From Enterocloster bolteae (GTDB lineage: Bacteria; Bacillota; Clostridia; Lachnospirales; Lachnospiraceae), in NCBI RefSeq assembly GCF_002234575.2, contig NZ_CP022464.2, positions 1,798,001-1,862,000 on the forward strand: a stretch of 64,000 nucleotides of DNA, in the 5' to 3' direction. The notes beneath the pieces were generated by a model, which was not told the origin of the DNA, searched no databases, and was given only the letters and a program-made list of their open reading frames with translations. The position numbers and the translations under genes were made by a program. Below are positions 1 to 8,456 of this stretch, in pieces (position 1 is the stretch's first letter; the number at the start of each line of letters is the position of its first letter).

Positions 1-3000
1 GCGCTGTGACAGTTACATTTTCAGGAGTTCCTGTAGAGGAAGCCAGCCAGACTGCCGAAGAAATGTCCATTGTTCATGTGGAGACAGAAGCCGCGGATGT
101 GAAGGCTTTAGAGGAGGTCCGGGACGCAGTGGATGTGTCCGGCGGCAGAGCGGTGGATGCGTTAAGCTTTGAGGCGGAGCATTTCTCCATCTATGCGGTA
201 ATAAGCAAAGAAAATATAACCAGGACTACCGTGGAAGTAAGTAAGGACGAGACGTTCCGGGTAAAAGCAGACAGAAGATATGGAGGCTCATGGTTCGTAT
301 CAGATCCAAGGGTGGTTTCAATCCAAAACGTGAAGGATATCAATGAGAATGGAAAATGGTATTCAGCAGCGGATGTTAAAGCGCTGAAAGCCGGCAAAAA
401 GGCCAGTATATGGTACGGAAACGTAGTGCACAATGATTATTTCAACATCATTGTCAATGAAGCAGCCAACCAGTTCCATTTCAAATTCAACCAGGATTCC
501 TCCAACATATCATTATGGTACAGCATCAACGGCGGCGGACTCTTGGAGATGGAAAGAGGACAGGTCCTTCAGACTGACAGAACAGACACGGTGTCCTTCT
601 ATGTAAAACCGGCCGCCGGGTATGTGACTCCTACCACCTTTGAGCACAGAAACGGCAGGTCCGAGGCAGAGCTGGCAAAAGCACGGTTTGGAGAAGGCAT
701 CTATGTGGATATTGCAGACGCGCCCTCAACCATCTCTACAGAGCATACAAGCAGAGATTTTTCGGATGCAAATGCGGAAGCGGTATCCATGGGCTGTACC
801 AACCAGTTCCATTACTCTTACAGGGATGATGCTTACCAATACAGGGAATTTAAAATTCAGGCAACGCCTGCAAAGATTCAGGTAAAGTATGACGGCAATG
901 GAGCAGAAGGAATGGCTCCGGTTGACTACAGAACCTATACCCATCCTGCAATCAAGAATGGAGACAGCTATATTGATATCAAGGGTTCAGGGAACCTGAA
1001 AAAGAATCATTTTGATTTTATTGGATGGGAACTGGCTGAGACAAATGTGAATCAGGCCGGCAGTAAGATATATCAGCAGGGTGACAGTCTGTTTGTGGGT
1101 GATGTTTGGAAGGATATAAATATAAATCCGGTTACCTATGTCCTCACTGCCAAATGGATGCCCAAACAGTATACGCTTACCACGGCTTCCGACGCAAACT
1201 CTGCCATTGACCAGGGCAAACAATATACTTACGACGCAGATTCTCTTATCAGGGTAAATTTTACGGCCAAGCAGGGATACCGGATATCCGGTGTCGCGGT
1301 GGATGGCGTACATCTGTCAGGAAAAGCTTTGAATGAGGCTGTGCAGAACGGCTGGGTGGAAGTGGACTGCAAACAGGACCATTATGTATCGGTTACTTCT
1401 GTCAGGACGGAATATAACCTTATAACCAGGGCTGAGAATGCTGATATTACTAAGGGTACAAAATATTCCTACAGTGACACGGATACATTGGATGTTAAAT
1501 TTAAAGCAGACAAGGGCTATTCGGTTACCGGCATTACCGTGGATGGAAAATCCTTCACAAAGGATGAAATCCAGGCCATATTGGCCGAGGCGGACCAGCA
1601 GGGTTACAGTCATATAACACTGGACCGTAAGCAGGACCACACAGTGTTCGTCAAGGCAGATAAGACACTCTATACATTGACGGCTAGGGCAGATGAAAAT
1701 TCCTGGATTAACCCTCAGACAAAGAGCTATGAGTACAAAGAGTTCATCATGTATAAGGTCAAATTCGGGGCAAAGAAAGGTTACCAGATACAGAATATCA
1801 TTGTAGATGAAAAAGAATTAAGCGGGTTTGAAAAGACAGCCGCCATAGCGGCCGGGGCATACCTGTTTGATTATAAGAGCAGCCATACCATCGAAGTGAC
1901 CACCAGGATAAACAGTTATCATTTGACCACATATTCAGACCATAACAGCTGGATTACCCCATCTATGGATTTCACCTACGATGGAACGGAAAAACTTAAG
2001 GTGGAATTCGGCGCCAAGGAAGGCTGCTCCATATCCGGTATATGGGTGGATTTACGCCAATACAGAGGAGATGAACTGAAGGAGGCGGTTTCCAGGGGAT
2101 ACATTGAAGTGGATCGGGACCGTGACCACATAGTATCTGTCACCGGTAAGATTAATGAATACAAGCTGACCGTTGGGGCAGATGAAAACAGCCGGATTAC
2201 AGAACCTAAACAGGAGGTTACCACCTTTACCTATGATTCGGACAAATGCCTGGTGGTTAAGTTCAAGGCTAATACAGGCTACAGAGTCAGCAAGGTGATC
2301 GTGGATGACGTTTCCCTGGAGGGAGCGGAGCTTCTGAAGGCACTGGCCTCTCATTCTGTTTCAGTGGACCGCAAGGGCGACCACAGCGTATTTGTAGAGA
2401 CCAGTCCCATGGAATATGCCCTTACCACCGGCGCAGACCTGCACAGCCGGATTACGTACCCTCAGGATAGGATTTATACGTACAGCTATGACCCGGAGGC
2501 ATCCATAGAGGTTACCTTTGAGGCAAAAACAGGTTACGGAATTTCCGGAGTATTTGTAGATGCCCGTCCTCTAAAGGGACAGGAACTGCAGGATGCCATT
2601 GAAGCGGGCAGTGTAAGCGTTGACAGAAAGGAATGCCACTCTGTCTATGTGACATCGGAGGCCAGGCGGTATACCCTGATTACGGATTCGGATGAATACT
2701 CCAGCATCAGCCAGGGCGGAAGTTACGGATATGACGCAATACTTCCCATGCTGGTAAGGTTCCGTGCGGATACAGGTTACACCATCAGCAGTATCACTGT
2801 GGACGGCCAGTCTCTTCAGGGAGCAGAGTTTGAAAGGGCGGCGGCTTTGGGGTATGTATCCCTGTCACGTACCCGGGACCATGAAGTGACGGTCACCAGC
2901 CGGATTCGTCAGGATTTGGAATATACGGTAAATTACTTCTTTGAGAATGACCGGGGGGATTTCCGCATTGACAGGCAGTATGAACACGCGCAGCATGTGA

Positions 3001-5498
3001 CAAATGCTGAGTATGGTTCAGACATTGTGTTTGATAAGACACCTGCCCTGGATAAGAACGGACACCATTATGCCCTGGACCACATTGACGGGGACGGAAA
3101 GAAAGTATCACTGATTACACTGGACAACGTGGTGAATGTCTACTATGGCATTGATGAAAAAGGAGAGACGAATCCGGAGGACAGCGGAAAGCCTACAAAT
3201 CCTGACGGCATACCGGACCGGTACCAGGTTACCTTTACCTACAGGGCCGGTGCCAACGGCGCCATGACAGGAACTGTCATGGAGGTGGCTACACGGAGAG
3301 ATTCCGCCGGAGAGCTGAGCCTGTACGCTCCTGTAAGGCCGACTGCGGATGGCGTGGAATACCTTGCGGATGACGGGTTTACATTTAACAATTGGAAATC
3401 CAGCCAACCCGGCTATAAAACGCTGATGCCAAATTATGTGTTTGATGATACAGATGACATAGCTGCGCATAAGTTCTACTGCGACACTGTATTTACAGCT
3501 AATTTCCTTGACAATAAGAACATTCATTACGATGTGGAGTTTTACATGCAGTCCCAGGGACGTTATCAATTCCGGCCCACATACACGGATGCAAGAAATG
3601 ACGTTCCTCTTCATGGGATGGCCAAAGTAACAGAACAGGATTTGGCGGATAAGGTTGAGAGTGAGTGTACCTATGTTCTGGATACAAGCAGAAGGAACAT
3701 CACAGAAGCCAAGGTGAAGGAGGACGGTTCCACTACATTAAAACTTTACTTTAAGCAGCAGTTTACCGTGACATATAAGCCGGGCAGTCAAGGAGCTTTT
3801 ACAGAGCAGTCAAAGAGTGATTATAAATACAATGACAGGCTGGAGCGCTTTATCGGTGAAAAGACGCCAATAGATGAGACAATGCGGTTTGCAGGCTGGA
3901 TGGGTATGGATGGAACGGTCCTGCAGGAAAGCCAGCTTCCTGATACGGTTACAAAGAATATGATATATACAGCTGTATTTGAGGAAGATACAGTCAAGAG
4001 CGGCTTCTTTGTGAGAAAAGACAAGGCTGCAAGGCCGGACGGCAATGTGCCGGATCCCTCTTACAATTATGCATTGTTCGGCGAAGGCTTCCTTCATGCG
4101 AATCCGGTGATGGTACCGGCGCCGGAAGGTGAACTGAACCAGAGCAGTGAGGCGGTTTTAGAGCGCATAGCACAGTGGCCGGAGAACGATACATTTACCA
4201 TGGACGGTAAGACCTATTCCATGGACGATATCTTATGGTACAGGATCCAGTATGAGGAAGGCGACCCATATGAATGGCATGTGGACGGAGAGCTGAAGCA
4301 CAGCATAGCAGTTGTTTTTGATTTGAAGGGCGGAACATTGAATGATTCTACGGACCCGCTGCTGACCTACAGCCTGCAGAAATATGGGGTGATTACAGAC
4401 AACCTGATTCCTTCACTGGAGGGAAGCGCATTTAGCGGCTGGAGGGTTGTGGAATCCCAGGATACGGGATTTAAGACCGATCAGTTATATCAGGCACCGG
4501 ATATCAACAACCATGAGTTTACGGGCAGCGTTACCTTTGAAGCAGTTTGGGATATTAATATGTATACTGTAAATGTGGAGATGGCAGACAAGGAATTTCC
4601 CGCGAATATACTTGACAGAAAGCTTCTGGAACAGGTGCCCTTTGGGACGGATCCGGAAGCAGACGGCAGGCTGAATGGACTGATTCCTGAATCAATCGAC
4701 GGGGCAGACGGAAACCATTATATCTATACCGGAACGCTCAGGAAGTCCTATGAACCTGTTCAGGGCGTCAGGGAAAATGGAACCATAACCGTCTACTACA
4801 TGACAGATAACGATGGACCGGATAAAAAGCCCGATGGAATTCCGGATGCCTATGAGATTCAGTTTATCTTTGAATCCTCCAACGAGCAGCAGGGACGTAT
4901 CCGGAACAACGGTACAGGGGCATATGGAACCGTTACGGAGTGGAAGAGCCTGGTAGAGCTTGATTCAGAAGGACGCATTGTTATTGGAGCGGACGGAGAA
5001 CCTGTATTTTGGGAGGATGGGGTGAGCCCTGAGGGGGCCGTTACGGCTGAAGCCAATTCCGGCTATGCACTTTCCGGATGGACTGCGCTTATGGACGATA
5101 TGAATATTTCGTTTGCTGATTTAAATGAAATCAGGAGCACTAAGTATGAGCATGACGTAGTGTTTGCAGCCCAGTGGTCCGCAGCAGGCGGTAACACCCC
5201 TGATACCGGAGGAAACAGCAGTTCGGGCAGTTCCGGCGGAAGCAGCAGCTCAGGAAGCGGATCAGGCAGAAGGTATGTATCCGCAAATGGAGGCCCCGGA
5301 GCAGTTACCCTGGAGGAAACTCAGGTTCCGCTGGCCGAAGCACCTATGACGGATATGACAGTTATTGATGACGGTGAGATACCGTTAGCTCCCCTTCCAA
5401 AAACTGGTAATATAATGGACAGGATGAGCCTGACGTTCCTTCTTTCTGGAATCGTACTTACCTTATCGGTATTTGACAGAAGAAGGCATGTTAAGTAA
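1..5498 (+). CDS. Large LPXTG-anchored repeat surface protein (5' end outside window)
   Basis: The reading frame is open from the left edge, so the N-terminus and signal peptide are missing; a GTG at 6 is merely the first possible start in view. About 1830 residues are visible. After a beta-rich region, seven repeats of about 80 residues run from roughly nt 1170 to 2907. Each follows the pattern Y-x-L-T-T-x-A-D-x-N-S, then Y-x-Y-D, G-Y-x-I-S-G-I-x-V-D and D-R-K-x-D-H. MucBP/InlB-like modules follow, including two 'DGIPD' linkers and several W-containing FxGW-type strands. A Ser/Gly-rich spacer leads to the sorting signal LPKTG, a hydrophobic segment and the tail DRRRHVK. It is therefore probably anchored to peptidoglycan by sortase. 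Adhesion or host contact is inferred from the family only. A strong terminator follows. Confidence 0.9.
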   Translation, partial: AVTVTFSGVPVEEASQTAEEMSIVHVETEAADVKALEEVRDAVDVSGGRAVDALSFEAEHFSIYAVISKENITRTTVEVSKDETFRVKADRRYGGSWFVSDPRVVSIQNVKDINENGKWYSAADVKALKAGKKASIWYGNVVHNDYFNIIVNEAANQFHFKFNQDSSNISLWYSINGGGLLEMERGQVLQTDRTDTVSFYVKPAAGYVTPTTFEHRNGRSEAELAKARFGEGIYVDIADAPSTISTEHTSRDFSDANAEAVSMGCTNQFHYSYRDDAYQYREFKIQATPAKIQVKYDGNGAEGMAPVDYRTYTHPAIKNGDSYIDIKGSGNLKKNHFDFIGWELAETNVNQAGSKIYQQGDSLFVGDVWKDININPVTYVLTAKWMPKQYTLTTASDANSAIDQGKQYTYDADSLIRVNFTAKQGYRISGVAVDGVHLSGKALNEAVQNGWVEVDCKQDHYVSVTSVRTEYNLITRAENADITKGTKYSYSDTDTLDVKFKADKGYSVTGITVDGKSFTKDEIQAILAEADQQGYSHITLDRKQDHTVFVKADKTLYTLTARADENSWINPQTKSYEYKEFIMYKVKFGAKKGYQIQNIIVDEKELSGFEKTAAIAAGAYLFDYKSSHTIEVTTRINSYHLTTYSDHNSWITPSMDFTYDGTEKLKVEFGAKEGCSISGIWVDLRQYRGDELKEAVSRGYIEVDRDRDHIVSVTGKINEYKLTVGADENSRITEPKQEVTTFTYDSDKCLVVKFKANTGYRVSKVIVDDVSLEGAELLKALASHSVSVDRKGDHSVFVETSPMEYALTTGADLHSRITYPQDRIYTYSYDPEASIEVTFEAKTGYGISGVFVDARPLKGQELQDAIEAGSVSVDRKECHSVYVTSEARRYTLITDSDEYSSISQGGSYGYDAILPMLVRFRADTGYTISSITVDGQSLQGAEFERAAALGYVSLSRTRDHEVTVTSRIRQDLEYTVNYFFENDRGDFRIDRQYEHAQHVTNAEYGSDIVFDKTPALDKNGHHYALDHIDGDGKKVSLITLDNVVNVYYGIDEKGETNPEDSGKPTNPDGIPDRYQVTFTYRAGANGAMTGTVMEVATRRDSAGELSLYAPVRPTADGVEYLADDGFTFNNWKSSQPGYKTLMPNYVFDDTDDIAAHKFYCDTVFTANFLDNKNIHYDVEFYMQSQGRYQFRPTYTDARNDVPLHGMAKVTEQDLADKVESECTYVLDTSRRNITEAKVKEDGSTTLKLYFKQQFTVTYKPGSQGAFTEQSKSDYKYNDRLERFIGEKTPIDETMRFAGWMGMDGTVLQESQLPDTVTKNMIYTAVFEEDTVKSGFFVRKDKAARPDGNVPDPSYNYALFGEGFLHANPVMVPAPEGELNQSSEAVLERIAQWPENDTFTMDGKTYSMDDILWYRIQYEEGDPYEWHVDGELKHSIAVVFDLKGGTLNDSTDPLLTYSLQKYGVITDNLIPSLEGSAFSGWRVVESQDTGFKTDQLYQAPDINNHEFTGSVTFEAVWDINMYTVNVEMADKEFPANILDRKLLEQVPFGTDPEADGRLNGLIPESIDGADGNHYIYTGTLRKSYEPVQGVRENGTITVYYMTDNDGPDKKPDGIPDAYEIQFIFESSNEQQGRIRNNGTGAYGTVTEWKSLVELDSEGRIVIGADGEPVFWEDGVSPEGAVTAEANSGYALSGWTALMDDMNISFADLNEIRSTKYEHDVVFAAQWSAAGGNTPDTGGNSSSGSSGGSSSSGSGSGRRYVSANGGPGAVTLEETQVPLAEAPMTDMTVIDDGEIPLAPLPKTGNIMDRMSLTFLLSGIVLTLSVFDRRRHVK
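1170..2907 (+). repeat. Seven ~80-aa coding repeats inside the surface protein
   Basis: Seven consecutive protein modules start at about nt 1170, 1411, 1669, 1918, 2160, 2412 and 2670. They share the Y-x-L opening, a central GY.IS/VxVD core and a closing D-H-x-V-x-V. Nucleotide identity between copies is low, so this is an old duplication rather than a recent expansion. Confidence 0.8.
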
Positions 5499-5526
5499 AA
5501 CATGTTATTAACTATAAAGTGAAGGG

Positions 5527-5566
5527 ACACAGCAGTGCGGAGAGATTCTGTACTGCTGTGTTTTTA
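5527..5566 (+). terminator. Intrinsic terminator after surface protein
   Basis: Ten-base perfect stem ACACAGCAGT / ACTGCTGTGT with a 15-base loop, followed by a T run. It lies 29 bases after the stop codon. Confidence 0.9.
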
Positions 5567-5736
5567 TAAAATTTAATAATCTTTTCATAATCTGACGTGG
5601 TGGAAATAGATTTGGATTTAGGATATAATAACCCCACCAAGTCCGGTCTGCCTGGGGGTGTGGGGGTCGGAACAGGAGCAGACAGAAGGAGGACGGACGT
5701 CCTTTTAGGAACAGGTAATATATGCTATAATATTTT

Positions 5737-5753
5737 TAATCATTATATGATTA
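5737..5753. promoter_or_regulatory. Palindrome near -10-like TATAAT, upstream of the dehydrogenase
   Basis: The sequence TAATCAT-TAT-ATGATTA has 7-base arms and lies just after a TATAAT at 5726-5731. It could be an operator. No good -35 box was found, so the promoter itself is tentative. The rest of the 5567-5797 gap shows nothing else clear. Confidence 0.4.
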
Positions 5754-5797
5754 GATGATATTAGAGAAAACAGCAGTACATTGGAGGTATAATAAAG

Positions 5798-6958
5798 ATG
5801 CAAAGCGATATACAATCTCAGATGTCCCAATCTCAGATGTCCCAGTCCCAGATGTCTCAGTCCCAGATGCCCGGGTCTCAGGCGCCCCATACCCGCAATT
5901 CCAAGCCCGGGACAATGAAAGCCGCGGTCTACAAAGAAAATGGCATCATAACCCTGGAACACCGGCCGGTTCCTGCGCTGGCGGATCCGCAGGATGCCAT
6001 CATAAGGGTAACCCTTACCACCATCTGTTCCAGTGATATCCATATAAAGCACGGAGCTGTCCCAAGGGCTGTGCCGGGAACCATACTGGGACATGAGTTT
6101 GTGGGCATAGTGGAGCAAACCGGGGAAGCGGTAAAAAAGTTTAAACAGGGAGACCGTGTTGCCGTAAATGTAGAAACTTTCTGCGGTGAGTGTTATTTCT
6201 GCAGGCGGGGTTATGTCAACAACTGTACCCATGAACACGGGGGATGGGCGCTGGGGTGCAGGATTGACGGCGGCCAGGCCGAATATGTCAGGGTGCCGTT
6301 TGCCGACAACGGACTTACGAAGATACCCGATGAAGTGACAGATGAGGCGGCGCTGTTTACAGGAGACATCCTTTCCACCGGTTACTGGGGGGCTTCCCTG
6401 GCGGAAATCAAACCCGCGGATACGGTAGCTGTTATTGGCGCAGGTCCTACCGGGCTGTGTACCCTGATGTGCGCAAGGCTTTACGGCCCCGGCGTGGTCA
6501 TAGCCATTGATACGTCGGATGAACGGCTGGAGCTGGCTAAGGAACAGGGACTGGCAGATGTCATTATCAACCCGTTAAAGCAGGATGTGGAACAGGAGAT
6601 AAAGAAGCTGACCCTTGGACGCGGCGCGGATGCCGTATTGGAAGTGGCAGGAGGCAGGGATACCTTCCGGATGGCATGGAGGATTGCCAGGCCCAATGCG
6701 GTGGTCTGTGTAGTGGCTTTATATGAAGAACCGCAGATGATCCCCTTACCGGACATGTACGGGAAGAATCTGGTTTTTAAAACAGGAGGAGTGGACGCTT
6801 CCAGCTGTGAGGAAATCATGAAACTGATAAAGGCCGGAAAACTGGATACCAGCTGCCTGATTACCCACAGAACAAAGCTTGAACACATTATGGAAGCCTA
6901 TGATGTGTTTGAGAATAAGAAGGACCATGTGATAAAGTATGCAATTGAGGTATCATAA
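5798..6958 (+). CDS. Zinc-dependent alcohol/polyol dehydrogenase with repeat-rich N-terminus
   Basis: Medium-chain dehydrogenase family protein of 386 aa, related to sorbitol and threonine dehydrogenases. Visible motifs are the catalytic-zinc Cys in TTICSSD (about residue 77), GHEFVG, the structural-zinc cluster CGECYFCRRGYVNNC, and the Rossmann motif VIGAGPTG. It should oxidise or reduce an alcohol/carbonyl with NAD(P); the substrate cannot be read from sequence. The start is supported by GGAGGT about 10 bases upstream. This makes the first 39 residues an extension of QSQMS repeats ahead of the usual family start at MKAAVYKE (nt 5915), which has no comparable ribosome site. It stands alone between a terminator and the next gene. 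Confidence 0.9.
   Translation: MQSDIQSQMSQSQMSQSQMSQSQMPGSQAPHTRNSKPGTMKAAVYKENGIITLEHRPVPALADPQDAIIRVTLTTICSSDIHIKHGAVPRAVPGTILGHEFVGIVEQTGEAVKKFKQGDRVAVNVETFCGECYFCRRGYVNNCTHEHGGWALGCRIDGGQAEYVRVPFADNGLTKIPDEVTDEAALFTGDILSTGYWGASLAEIKPADTVAVIGAGPTGLCTLMCARLYGPGVVIAIDTSDERLELAKEQGLADVIINPLKQDVEQEIKKLTLGRGADAVLEVAGGRDTFRMAWRIARPNAVVCVVALYEEPQMIPLPDMYGKNLVFKTGGVDASSCEEIMKLIKAGKLDTSCLITHRTKLEHIMEAYDVFENKKDHVIKYAIEVS
5806..5880 (+). repeat. 15-bp in-frame tandem repeat (QSQMS units)
   Basis: About four to five copies of a 15-base unit close to CAGTCCCAGATGTCT, each encoding QSQMS, at the very start of the dehydrogenase gene. Because the unit is a multiple of three, copy number can change without breaking the frame. 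Confidence 0.85.
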
Positions 6959-7034
6959 GGCATATGGACGTCCTGCATAATGATAGGACATTTGCATACA
7001 TACAGGAAAGACATATAAGAAAGAAGGAATGAGT

Positions 7035-7637
7035 ATGGGCAGGAACTGTTGTATCACCATTGAGCGTCAGTACGGAAGCGGAGGAAGGGAGGTGGCCCGT
7101 ATCCTGTCGGAGCGCCTGGGGATTCCCTGCTATGGGCGGGAGCTGCTGGCAGTGACGGCGGCAGACAATGGAATCAGCATCGAGGAACTGAAAAAGCTGG
7201 ATGAAAAGCGGACGGGAAGCCTGCTTCATGATTTGGTGCTGTATGCCTTCCGGTTCCAGAATTACAATAAGATGCAGGAGCCCTTTGATATCAATAAGGA
7301 GGTATCTGACACCATCCGCAGGCTGGCCCGGAAGGGACCGTGCATTTTTATCGGAAGATGCGCTGATTTCGCCCTGGACGGAGAATGCGATGTACTTAAA
7401 CTGTTTATCTACGCTTCATCCATGGAGAAGCGCAAACGCCGTATATGCGAGGTGGATGACATTGCCTTTGAGAAGGCGGAGGAAGAAATACAGAAAAGGG
7501 ACAGCCAGAGAAGCGACTATTATCACTATTTTACCGGAAAAAACTGGGGGGATATGGAAAATTATGATGCCTGTCTGAATACCTCTGTATTAGGATATGA
7601 GGGCTGTGCGGACCTGATTATGAAAATGATGGAATGA
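7035..7637 (+). CDS. Cytidylate kinase-like family protein
   Basis: About 200 aa, matching the cytidylate-kinase-like family common in Clostridia. The N-terminus ITIERQYGSGGREVA carries the glycine-rich phosphate-binding loop, followed by a conserved YGRELL and a mid-protein GPCIFIGRCAD. It should phosphorylate a nucleotide or related substrate, although the true substrate of this family is not settled. An ATG at 7029 lies in the same frame, but the AGAAGGA site is correctly spaced only for 7035. It forms a single-gene unit ending in a repeat tract and a strong terminator. Confidence 0.8.
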   Translation: MGRNCCITIERQYGSGGREVARILSERLGIPCYGRELLAVTAADNGISIEELKKLDEKRTGSLLHDLVLYAFRFQNYNKMQEPFDINKEVSDTIRRLARKGPCIFIGRCADFALDGECDVLKLFIYASSMEKRKRRICEVDDIAFEKAEEEIQKRDSQRSDYYHYFTGKNWGDMENYDACLNTSVLGYEGCADLIMKMME

Positions 7638-7675
7638 GATGGCTGAATGTCATCAACGAAGGTATAAAACAAAAT

Positions 7676-7757
7676 ATGACAACACCATGACAACGCTGTG
7701 ACAATGCTGTGACAATGCTGTGATAATGCCGTGAAAACATGGTGATAATGCCGTGAA
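7676..7757. repeat. 11-bp tandem repeat downstream of kinase gene
   Basis: Seven imperfect copies of TGACAATGCTG lie between the stop codon and the terminator. The last copies merge into the terminator's left arm. Confidence 0.8.
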
Positions 7758-7806
7758 TCAGCCGGATTCCCAATCAGGAAACCGGCTTTCTCACGGCATT
7801 TTTCTT
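7747..7806 (+). terminator. Long two-part hairpin terminator
   Basis: Outer stem AATGCCGTGA / TCACGGCATT and inner stem AGCCGG-A-TTCC / GGAA-A-CCGGCT are followed by TTTTCTTT. The arm copies the unit of the 11-bp repeat just upstream. Confidence 0.9.
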
Positions 7807-7892
7807 TCCTGCTGCCGGCGGGATGAACCATCCCGTCAAATAAACGGAGAAATATTAAAAGTTAGGCTGTAATTTTGTGAAAAAAAAACGGG

Positions 7893-7921
7893 TTGATTTT
7901 CATTTGCAAAATGCATATAAT
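7893..7921 (+). promoter_or_regulatory. Promoter of the marR-hlyD-ABC2 operon
   Basis: TTGATT and TATAAT are separated by exactly 17 bases. A good match to a vegetative sigma promoter. Confidence 0.75.
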
Positions 7922-7932
7922 ATTTGTCAAAC

Positions 7933-7943
7933 ACAACAGTTGT
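7933..7943. promoter_or_regulatory. Candidate MarR operator
   Basis: The 11-base palindrome ACAAC-A-GTTGT lies about 12 bases after the -10 box, where a bound repressor would block transcription. A second inverted repeat, GCCGCAGA (7959-7966) / TCTGCGGC (7985-7992), lies between it and the ribosome site. Confidence 0.5.
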
Positions 7944-8007
7944 TAAATACATATGATAGCCGCAGAAGGTATTTCTTTACAGTATCTGCGGCAGCCCCTG
8001 CAAGGAG

Positions 8008-8451
8008 GTGAGTACCATACAGGAAATAGCCACCATGATAGAAAAGAGCAAACGAAGGTTTCTGTGCATTAAATTCAGGGCCTGCGGCCTTTCCTTTTCC
8101 GAGGGAATCGTGCTTCTGGTCATAGGCTACAGCAGATACAGCAATCAGGAGACCATTTCCAGCCTGTCCGGAATTGATAAATACCAGACAGCCAAGGTAT
8201 TGGCTGCCATGGAGGAGCGGGGATACATCAGAAGGGAGATTAATCCTGAGAATAAACGAGAAAAGCTGGTTTGCCTGTCGGAAAAGGGAAAAGAGGCAGC
8301 TAATTCACTGAAGGACATCATGGACCAGTGGGAGAAAATCATCTTTGCCGGAATCACGCCCCAGGAGGAACAGGTTCTGGAACAGATTATGGGCAAAATC
8401 GTCGGAAATGTAAGGGAGTATGAAAGAAATATTGGAAGGGAGAAACTGTAA
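8008..8451 (+). CDS. MarR-family transcriptional regulator
   Basis: About 140 aa winged-helix protein. SSLSGIDKYQTAKVLAAMEERG is the recognition region, followed by the wing KREKLVCLSEKG. It heads an operon with an adaptor and two ABC-2 permeases and probably represses it in response to a small exported molecule (inference). The start is unclear. The GTG at 8008 lies inside the ribosome site AAGGAGG (8002-8008). The next ATG is at 8035, with only a weak AGGAA before it. The position best spaced from AAGGAGG is an ATA codon at 8017. Confidence 0.85.
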   Translation: MSTIQEIATMIEKSKRRFLCIKFRACGLSFSEGIVLLVIGYSRYSNQETISSLSGIDKYQTAKVLAAMEERGYIRREINPENKREKLVCLSEKGKEAANSLKDIMDQWEKIIFAGITPQEEQVLEQIMGKIVGNVREYERNIGREKL

Positions 8452-8456
8452 TAACA

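Noticed and set aside
5755..6036. Short frame overlapping the dehydrogenase start
   Set aside because: No ribosome site; it lies in another frame of the QSQMS repeat and the dehydrogenase.
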